Source: Candidatus Angelobacter sp. Gp1-AA117 (GTDB lineage Bacteria; Acidobacteriota; Terriglobia; Terriglobales; Acidobacteriaceae). Taken from it: 59,686 nucleotides of DNA. The position numbers and the translations under genes are program-made. Below are positions 54,003 to 59,686 of the stretch, piece after piece (position 1 is the first letter of the stretch; every line of letters starts with the position of its first letter). Under the pieces are notes generated by a model. The model was not told the origin of the DNA, searched no databases, and worked only from the letters and a program-made list of their open reading frames with translations. The DNA lies in contig QHVI01000041.1 of assembly GCA_003223515.1 (NCBI GenBank), positions 1 to 59,686 on the forward strand. The letters run 5' to 3'.

Positions 54003-55655
54003 ATGAAGATGAACTGGTTTCTGGTTGCCGGAATCCTGCTGCTGGCCGCGAATTGTGCCGCAGCGCAGGATGACCCGCAACAGCCGGAACGCAACCGGGC
54101 GCAGTCCCAGGCTTCCCAGCCGTCGCAGTCAGCGCCAGCATCAGATCAGCAGACGGTCCCGCAGGCGCAGCAACAGCAAGGCAGGGAGCGGGAGCGCACC
54201 CGCCTGCCCCAGGAGCAGCAACCCCAGCTCCAGAGTGAGCCCGGCCAAGGGCAACCGGGACGCCGCGCACCTGCTCCGGAAGAAAAAAGTTCCATTACCC
54301 ATCACAGCGCGAAGATCGGCGGGCAGCAGATCAACTACACCGCCACCGCCGCCAGCTACATCATCAAGGCCGATGATGGCGCCCCCAAAGCCACAATGTT
54401 TTATGTGGCCTACACCAAAGACGGCGTAAGCGACATCACGCGGCGTCCGATTTCGTTTGTCTATAACGGAGGTCCCGGTTCGGCTTCGCTATTCACTCAC
54501 ATGGGCATGGGCCCCAGAAGGGTTGTGCTGACTGCGGATGGCCATGGGACGCCTGCGCCCTATGAGGTCACGGACAACGAAGATTCATTCCTCGATGCCA
54601 CCGACCTGGTATTTATCGATGCCATTTCTACCGGCTACAGCCGTCCTGCGCCGGGAGAGAATCCGGCCCAGTTCCATGGCATCGTGCAGGATGCAAACTG
54701 GTTTTCCGATTTCATTTACCAATACATCAATCGCAACCAGCGCTGGGGTTCACCCAAATTCCTGATTGGGGAAAGCTACGGAACCACACGTTCGGCGGAA
54801 CTGGCTGGAGTATTGCAGCAGCGCCATGAGATTTACCTGAATGGCATCGTGCTGGTTTCAGCAGTGGCCTTTTCCAACTTCGGCGGGGATGACCGCTCTG
54901 AATTCTACCTGCCGACTTACACCACCACCGCCTGGTATCACCATCTGCTCCCGCCTGACCTTCAGAATCTGACCATCGAGCAGGTTGCGCAGAAGGCGCG
55001 CGATTTCGCGCATGGCGACTATGCGGCAGCGCTGGAGAAGGGAAGCCGCCTCACGCAGGCTGAACATCAGAAGATCGTTCAGGATATAGCGCACTTCACC
55101 GGGCTCTCGCCGAAATACATTGAACAAACGAACCTGCGCATCAGCCCCTTTCGCTGGTTCAAGGAACTGGAGCGCGATAAACGCCGCACCATTGGCCGCC
55201 TGGATTCACGCTTTGAAGGCATTGACGTGGATGCCGCCGGCGAGCGCGCCGAATACGACTCCAGCGAGGCCTCTTATGAAGGCGCCTTCGCCGCTACTTT
55301 CCACGATTACACCCGCCGTGAGTTGAAGTGGGAGAGTGATACGTATTACACCATTACGGCGAATGTGCGTCCGTGGGATCAGACCGGAAATACTGAGGTG
55401 GCGGAGGTGCTGCGCGCTGCCATGACCCAGCAGACCCACTTGAAGCTCATGGTAGTTTGCGGTTATTACGATGTGGCCACGCCCTTCAATGGAATTGAGC
55501 ACACGGTAGACCACATGAACCTGGAGCCGCCCATTCAGAAAAATGTCAGCTTCACCTACTACGAGGCTGGACACATGATGTACATCGACGACAAGGAGCG
55601 CCATAAGCTGCACCGGGACGTAGATGCGTTCATCAACTCCGGCTATAAACACTAA
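54003..55655 (+). CDS. Peptidase S10 (serine carboxypeptidase)-like exported protein
   Basis: A 550-residue exported alpha/beta hydrolase. Signal peptide NWFLVAGILLLAANCAAA, a long Gln/Arg-rich disordered linker (about 25-95), then the catalytic domain with VYNGGPGSASLFTHMG (oxyanion and substrate-binding), the nucleophile Ser258 in LIGESYGTT, Asp490 in VCGYYDVATPFNG and His524 in YEAGHMMYID. All triad residues are intact. It would release C-terminal residues from peptides in the periplasm. ATG 54003 has GGAGGAG seven to eight bases upstream and begins the signal peptide. An earlier in-frame ATG at 53979 is rejected because it lies upstream of that site. Confidence 0.9.
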   Translation: MKMNWFLVAGILLLAANCAAAQDDPQQPERNRAQSQASQPSQSAPASDQQTVPQAQQQQGRERERTRLPQEQQPQLQSEPGQGQPGRRAPAPEEKSSITHHSAKIGGQQINYTATAASYIIKADDGAPKATMFYVAYTKDGVSDITRRPISFVYNGGPGSASLFTHMGMGPRRVVLTADGHGTPAPYEVTDNEDSFLDATDLVFIDAISTGYSRPAPGENPAQFHGIVQDANWFSDFIYQYINRNQRWGSPKFLIGESYGTTRSAELAGVLQQRHEIYLNGIVLVSAVAFSNFGGDDRSEFYLPTYTTTAWYHHLLPPDLQNLTIEQVAQKARDFAHGDYAAALEKGSRLTQAEHQKIVQDIAHFTGLSPKYIEQTNLRISPFRWFKELERDKRRTIGRLDSRFEGIDVDAAGERAEYDSSEASYEGAFAATFHDYTRRELKWESDTYYTITANVRPWDQTGNTEVAEVLRAAMTQQTHLKLMVVCGYYDVATPFNGIEHTVDHMNLEPPIQKNVSFTYYEAGHMMYIDDKERHKLHRDVDAFINSGYKH

Positions 55656-55767
55656 GGGAAGCGCTAAAATTGCCATCAATGCCAGAATTGCCATAATTGA
55701 GGCGGGACAGGACGTGCATATTTTGTCCTGTTCCTTGTTTCCCATAGAATATTTGCGGAGCCAAACT

Positions 55768-56166
55768 GTGTCCGACGAAATCACTGAACTGCTGAATCGC
55801 GCAAAAACCATCGCCGTGGTTGGCCTTTCCGACAGCCCCTTGCGGCCCAGTTACGGCGTCTCTGCCTACATGCAGAGCCACGGCTACCGCATTATTCCGG
55901 TGAACCCCACCATCAAAGGCGCACTGGGAGAGAAAGCCGTCTCTTCACTCTCTGAGATTCAGGAGAAGATCGATATCGTGGATGTCTTCCGGCGCTCCGA
56001 AGCCGTGCCGGAAGTCGTGGACGAGGCCATCAAAGTTGGTGCATCAGCGATCTGGATGCAGGAAGGCGTGATCCATCAGGAAGCCGCAGACAAAGCCCGC
56101 AAAGCCGGAATTTTTGTGGTGATGGACAGGTGCATTCTGAAGGAGCACCGGCGGCGGTTCTCGTAA
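55768..56166 (+). CDS. CoA-binding domain protein (YccU-like)
   Basis: A 132-residue soluble CoA-binding protein of the YccU/succinyl-CoA-synthetase-N type. KTIAVVGLSDSPLRPSYGVSAYM begins the Rossmann fold, followed by HGYRIIPVNP, VDVFRRSEAVPEVVDEAI and AIWMQEGVIHQEAADKARKAGIFVVMDRCILKEH. GTG 55768 has GGAG eight bases upstream. The open frame continues upstream to 55624, but that part overlaps the previous gene and a low-quality spacer and has no family similarity. Function in the cell is unknown. Confidence 0.88.
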   Translation: MSDEITELLNRAKTIAVVGLSDSPLRPSYGVSAYMQSHGYRIIPVNPTIKGALGEKAVSSLSEIQEKIDIVDVFRRSEAVPEVVDEAIKVGASAIWMQEGVIHQEAADKARKAGIFVVMDRCILKEHRRRFS

Positions 56167-56186
56167 TTTTCGCGAAGGGCAAAGGC

Positions 56187-56236
56187 AAAATCTTACCGCT
56201 GATGACGCTGATAAACGCAGATCAACGCTGATACTT
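56187..56236. repeat. ATCAGCG-type interspersed repeat (inverse orientation)
   Basis: The segment reads AAAATCTTACCGCTGATGACG followed by CTGATAAACGCAGATCAACGCTGATAC. Its start matches the reverse complement of 17157-17203. It is the fourth visible copy of this dispersed family and lies between the CoA-binding and antitoxin genes. Confidence 0.6.
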
Positions 56237-56498
56237 GAGGGTAAATAACGAATTGAAGAACTGGACCATAACCGAGGCAAAGGCGAGATTTTGCGAACTC
56301 TTGGAGCGGGCAAGCTCAGACGGACCACAAACGATTACTCGTTATGGCCGAAAGGTCGCCGTGGTTGTGGCTTCCAAAGAGTACGAGCGGAAAAAGGTGC
56401 GCAAGGGCAGTCTTGCTGACTTCTTTGCGGCATCTCCATTGCGCGGATCAGGATTGGTGGTAAGCCGAATTCGAGGTCGTCTGCGGGCATTAAAATAA
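56235..56498 (+). CDS. Orphan Phd/YefM-type antitoxin
   Basis: An 87-residue DNA-binding antitoxin-like protein. TITEAKARFCELLERASSDGPQTITRYGRKVAVVVASKEYE matches the Phd/YefM fold, followed by a basic toxin-binding-like tail (about 55-87). The start is uncertain: TTG 56235 is the longest option, and TTG 56253 (giving MKNWTITEAK) fits homologues better. No toxin gene follows. The next 320 bp are occupied by a MITE-like element, so the toxin was either lost or the element inserted at its place. Such orphans may still neutralise another toxin or repress transcription. Confidence 0.75.
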   Translation: MRVNNELKNWTITEAKARFCELLERASSDGPQTITRYGRKVAVVVASKEYERKKVRKGSLADFFAASPLRGSGLVVSRIRGRLRALK

Positions 56499-56564
56499 AA
56501 GTCTTCGCGATAAAGGCAAATCTCTTCGAAAAGACCGTTTTAACAGCTTCCCCAATTGCGATAA

Positions 56565-56779
56565 ATAGCTCCCCCAGGGCAATCGCATGAAAACCTTTTA
56601 ACGCGCCAAAGTCCGGTATTTGAGGAGTTGAATGGCAGTCTTAACGGTGTGAGGCTGGATTTTAATTGCCAAAGAACCTCTCAGCCGTGGATGTTGAACC
56701 ATATTCAACAACATTAGCTCTGGCATGAACCTGCAATCAGATGGAAAATTCTTTCATGCGATTGCCCTGATAGCTCCCC
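56565..56779. mobile_element. MITE-like element with 18-bp perfect TIRs and 10-bp direct repeats
   Basis: CAGGGCAATCGCATGAAA (56575-56592) and its exact reverse complement TTTCATGCGATTGCCCTG (56752-56769) bound a 195-bp gene-free segment. Directly outside both ends lies the direct repeat ATAGCTCCCC (56565-56574 and 56770-56779), as expected for a target-site duplication. No transposase frame exists inside, so it is non-autonomous. The terminal sequence and the 10-bp duplication would suit an IS4-family parent, but this is from memory and untested. The rest of the 322-bp gap shows nothing else. Confidence 0.85.
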
Positions 56780-56820
56780 AAAGACCCACGACACAAATCG
56801 GAGTGATAGGTAATATATAG

Positions 56821-59556
56821 CTAATCCCCATTTCTTACAAGATGTAAATCGGTAATTAATTGCAAGCATGGATCTTGCGCAAAAAAGTGTTGTAGTTGCT
56901 TCAGAAGGGGGGCGAGGCCATTTGTCCCTGGGGAGATTGACAGCGGACAATTATAATTTGCAGCCTTGTATGTAGCGTGTTGTTTCTCTCCATTCCCTTG
57001 TAATTTGTCAAATAGAAAACAGTGTCCATTTTCTGGGTCACGATGAGTAGCACATGGATACCAAAATATCAGGGGTGTTAAAGGAAGAGCTATGCCACGT
57101 TCAGGCCATATGATGAATGATTCTGCTTCTGAGTAAGAATGAATACCAGAGTATCGGAGATAGTCAGTATGGGGAGGTTTGCCATGGCTAATGCGGAATC
57201 TCCCCGAATATTGTTGAGAAAATGGTTCTTTTTGGATATTTTCAAAAAAACCGAATGGTGTTTTTGAGAATATTTCGTTGCTAACATTCGATAAGACCTT
57301 CACAGCTGTCAAGATTTCATCTTTTTCGCTCACGGCAAGCTCATGCCGAGCTTGGGCCCACAATTTTATTGCATGATCAAATATTTTTTCGTTATTTCCC
57401 TCTAAGAGCTTTTTGTATGGGGCTGTGAGTTCGGCTCGTTTTCCAAGGTGATATTGCGCCACCTCCAGCATTTTCCATAAGTAACTCGCAGAACGGTGAG
57501 GGAAATTGCTAAAAATCCGAGTCGCCCCGCGTCGGTCTATGCTGCACATCTCCATATAACTGACGTATGCCGCTAAGCATATCCCGGCTTCCAAGAAACT
57601 TACTCCTGGTGGAACAATTCCATGTTGCTGATAGTCCCCTATGAACTTGGCCAGAGGAACAGCTAATGGACTTGGCAGTGATTCGACAAGTTCACCAATC
57701 TCTTTCCAGCTTGCATCTCGACTTCGACTTTCTATCAGTTGAACCCAATTTCGGTCGATATACGACACCGCAGTATTGCTTGTACCAAAATCCAGTCCAA
57801 CATATGCCTCACCTGAACTGCCTGACGCATCAGTCATATCAACAAAAAACTTCCGTCCCTCTTTTGAAATCTCAGGAGCATTCGGAGTGGCACACCGATA
57901 CACAAATTTAGGAAGGGCTGTGCCATCAGATCGAATTGTTAGCTGCACCTGTAAAGCCGCATCGAATTCGCACTTGGCAGGAGTGTGAAGGATTGTTTCC
58001 TCTACATTCTGGCGATTTTTTACGTCTGATGGATCCATAGTCGACTGCAAAAAATAATAATCAAGCCGTTGCCGGGGAGCTCGACTCAGTTTTACCCTCC
58101 ACTGCATTGGCCGATCAACAAAAGACGAAAGCAAGCTTGCTGTGGGAACGAGTAACCCAGGACGCTGCCTCACGTCCGGCAGCCCTTCGGAGCGTCCTGC
58201 AAATGCCTTTAGTTCACAGCCAGCGTCGTCCGGATTTAAAAGTAAAAACAAAGGATTATAAGTAACCCCTTTGAAGTCACTATTACCTGTAGCAAATTCT
58301 CGAGCACAGTCCACCGCTAATCCCTGTGCAACCACCTGCTGGTAATCAGGGATTTGAACCACAGGGACCCGAGACAAGTATTCCGAAAAGTCCCGTCTAA
58401 GAAGTTGTGTCAACCAGCCAAAATTGGCAGACCCGCCCGACAAAAGAATCACAGTTAAAGGAGCTCCCTCCAGAACTGCCTTTCCAGCACGCAGGCGGTC
58501 AGAAAAAAATGGCTTTAGAAGGGGTGAGTATATTTTTTGAATAAAGACTTCACGTAATTCGTTAACCGACATAGTTGCCGGGGTTAGTCTTCCATTCAAC
58601 ACAAAAGGATCTAAGGGTATAGGTACAGATGCTGAGAACCGCTGTTCCTCTGATAAAGACCAATCTGTAACTGATCGTGAGAGGGCTAATTTGAGCACTT
58701 CTACCTGATGTACAATACGGTGAAAATTAGAAATGAAATTTCTGTATTTTTCATGAATTGCTTCTATTGAGCGTCGTCCTTCTTGCCAATCTCTGTATTC
58801 ATGAAGACCAGTTTTAATTTGTGCTTCGAACTGGCCGCAGATCTTTCGTATGAGATACTCCGCGATAGCCCGGTTTATGCTGAATCCACCAATTGGTAAT
58901 GATTTACCGGCGAGAGGTCTCTTGTTCGCTCCGCTTCCACTGATATCTCCTTCTTTTGTGCTTTGGATAATACAAACGTCACATGTCCCTCCACCAAAAT
59001 CAATGACCAAAGCATTCATCTGGGCTTGCTGTGAGACCAGTGGATGCCGAATCCCGTGTCGATAATATTGAAATGCAGCAAAAGGTTCCGGGATGAAGCG
59101 AACATTGACACCTCCATTTGAAAGAACAGTTTTGCCTTCAAGTAATCGGCGAACGGCATTTCTATAGTTAGCAAGCCACTCAGGTGAAACTTCTTCAGTG
59201 TGCATCGAAAGTGGCTCTGCTACTACCAGATTTTTGCATTCGACTATTCCACGACTGACTAGCCATGATTTAATTATTTTCTGGATTTCATATAAAAAGT
59301 CATCTGCAATTTGAAGCGCAGTTTTCCGTTGACCGATTGCCGTCAAATACATTCTCTTAGATTGCGCAGTGGGAGAAAATCGGCCGAGGTCAATTTTGAA
59401 ATCTTCATGGATGATTGTGTCATCTGAAGCTGCGGAGAGCGCAGCATTGCCTACAACAACTGCATTTTGATCATACAGAACAGCTGTTGGTATATTCCAA
59501 CTGCCGTCTACCTCGACCATTTGAACACTATGAATAAAAAATTCTTTTTCAGCCAT
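56821..59556 (-). CDS. Hsp70/actin-fold ATPase-like protein with permuted motif order
   Basis: A 911-residue protein, AT-richer than its neighbours. It begins directly with what normally follows the phosphate-1 hairpin of Hsp70 (SWNIPTAVLYDQNAVVVGNAAL). Then come the connect-like FIPEPFAAFQYYRHG, phosphate-2 ALVIDFGGGTCDVCII (D186) and the adenosine motif LLSGGSANFGWL (G374/G375). A classical phosphate-1 motif, AYVGLDFGTSNTAVSYID (D589), appears only after about 200 further residues. Upstream codons contain a stop within 24 codons and no start, so the N-terminus is not simply truncated by start choice. The C-terminal 300 residues match nothing I recognise. No partner gene is in view; the promoter side is at the window edge. 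Confidence 0.78.
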   Translation of the reverse strand: MAEKEFFIHSVQMVEVDGSWNIPTAVLYDQNAVVVGNAALSAASDDTIIHEDFKIDLGRFSPTAQSKRMYLTAIGQRKTALQIADDFLYEIQKIIKSWLVSRGIVECKNLVVAEPLSMHTEEVSPEWLANYRNAVRRLLEGKTVLSNGGVNVRFIPEPFAAFQYYRHGIRHPLVSQQAQMNALVIDFGGGTCDVCIIQSTKEGDISGSGANKRPLAGKSLPIGGFSINRAIAEYLIRKICGQFEAQIKTGLHEYRDWQEGRRSIEAIHEKYRNFISNFHRIVHQVEVLKLALSRSVTDWSLSEEQRFSASVPIPLDPFVLNGRLTPATMSVNELREVFIQKIYSPLLKPFFSDRLRAGKAVLEGAPLTVILLSGGSANFGWLTQLLRRDFSEYLSRVPVVQIPDYQQVVAQGLAVDCAREFATGNSDFKGVTYNPLFLLLNPDDAGCELKAFAGRSEGLPDVRQRPGLLVPTASLLSSFVDRPMQWRVKLSRAPRQRLDYYFLQSTMDPSDVKNRQNVEETILHTPAKCEFDAALQVQLTIRSDGTALPKFVYRCATPNAPEISKEGRKFFVDMTDASGSSGEAYVGLDFGTSNTAVSYIDRNWVQLIESRSRDASWKEIGELVESLPSPLAVPLAKFIGDYQQHGIVPPGVSFLEAGICLAAYVSYMEMCSIDRRGATRIFSNFPHRSASYLWKMLEVAQYHLGKRAELTAPYKKLLEGNNEKIFDHAIKLWAQARHELAVSEKDEILTAVKVLSNVSNEIFSKTPFGFFENIQKEPFSQQYSGRFRISHGKPPHTDYLRYSGIHSYSEAESFIIWPERGIALPLTPLIFWYPCATHRDPENGHCFLFDKLQGNGEKQHATYKAANYNCPLSISPGTNGLAPLLKQLQHFFAQDPCLQLITDLHLVRNGD

Positions 59557-59686
59557 GTAAATACTGAGAGATGTGAATAGCGATACGAGATAATATCTGA
59601 GCCGCTGGATATTACTACTGTGTTAGAAATAACTTCGTAGGCAGCAAGGACATCTGGGCAGGATACGAGCGAGATGAGTTGCGATG
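59557..59686. other. Upstream region of the Hsp70-like gene
   Basis: The remaining 130 bp are non-coding in every convincing frame. In the frame of the Hsp70-like gene a stop lies about 22 codons before its ATG. No clear ribosome-binding site or promoter was identified. The region is AT-rich up to about 59640. Confidence 0.5.

Noticed and set aside
1-59686. tRNA or rRNA genes
   Set aside because: No cloverleaf with a recognisable T-arm (GGTTCGAATCC) plus acceptor stem was seen. This search by eye is not exhaustive.

Overview
The window looks like a chromosomal segment of a soil-type Acidobacteriota (Acidobacteriia/Terriglobia-like). This is inferred from content, because no rRNA or other marker gene is present. 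The supporting traits are an ADOP-type MacB/FtsX permease, a secreted Cys/Met-rich protein next to a CusCBA system, a secreted DUF11-repeat protein, many interspersed palindromic non-coding repeats, frequent GTG/TTG starts and moderately high GC. The exception is the right end, about 56.7-59.6 kb, which is visibly AT-richer and probably acquired.

Layout. 1-5.4 kb: a run of glycosyltransferases, including three CgeB-like enzymes in tandem, then (5.5-9.1 kb) a glycogen-debranching-type enzyme, a CDGSH iron-sulfur protein and a frameshifted AlkB-type dioxygenase. 9.1-15.7 kb (minus strand): a CusC-CusB-CusA copper/silver efflux operon bracketed by two small secreted Cys/Met proteins. A copper-enzyme-like secreted lysyl oxidase homologue is divergent from it (15.9-16.8 kb). 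17.3-24.8 kb: an ADOP permease, a SPOR-domain protein, and a TPR protein/NfeD/slipin membrane-quality-control group. 24.8-25.9 kb: about 1 kb of non-coding, partly AT-rich DNA ahead of a two-component system (25.9-28.0 kb), then a secreted STN/secretin-like protein.

29.5-51.2 kb is a large exopolysaccharide locus: Wzz chain-length protein, polyprenyl-phosphate sugar phosphotransferase, MurJ/MviN-type flippase, several glycosyltransferases, GDP-mannose dehydratase and GDP-fucose synthase (GDP-L-fucose supply), sugar methyltransferases and a glutamine-dependent asparagine synthase-like amidotransferase. No Wzy polymerase or Wza exporter was seen. An unusual gene inside the locus joins a GMC flavoprotein oxidoreductase to a DUF1080 (3-keto-disaccharide hydrolase-like) domain in one chain. 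It is a candidate one-protein 'oxidise at C3, then eliminate the glycosidic bond' enzyme.

51.5-56.5 kb holds secreted and housekeeping genes (DUF11 protein, DUF882 peptidase-like protein, S10 carboxypeptidase-like protein, CoA-binding protein) and an orphan Phd-type antitoxin. 56.57-56.77 kb is a MITE-like element with perfect 18-bp terminal inverted repeats and 10-bp direct repeats. It sits beside an AT-rich gene for a 911-residue Hsp70/actin-fold protein in which the ATP-binding motifs occur in permuted order (phosphate-2, adenosine, then phosphate-1). The best candidates for undescribed biology are this permuted ATPase and the GMC-DUF1080 fusion.
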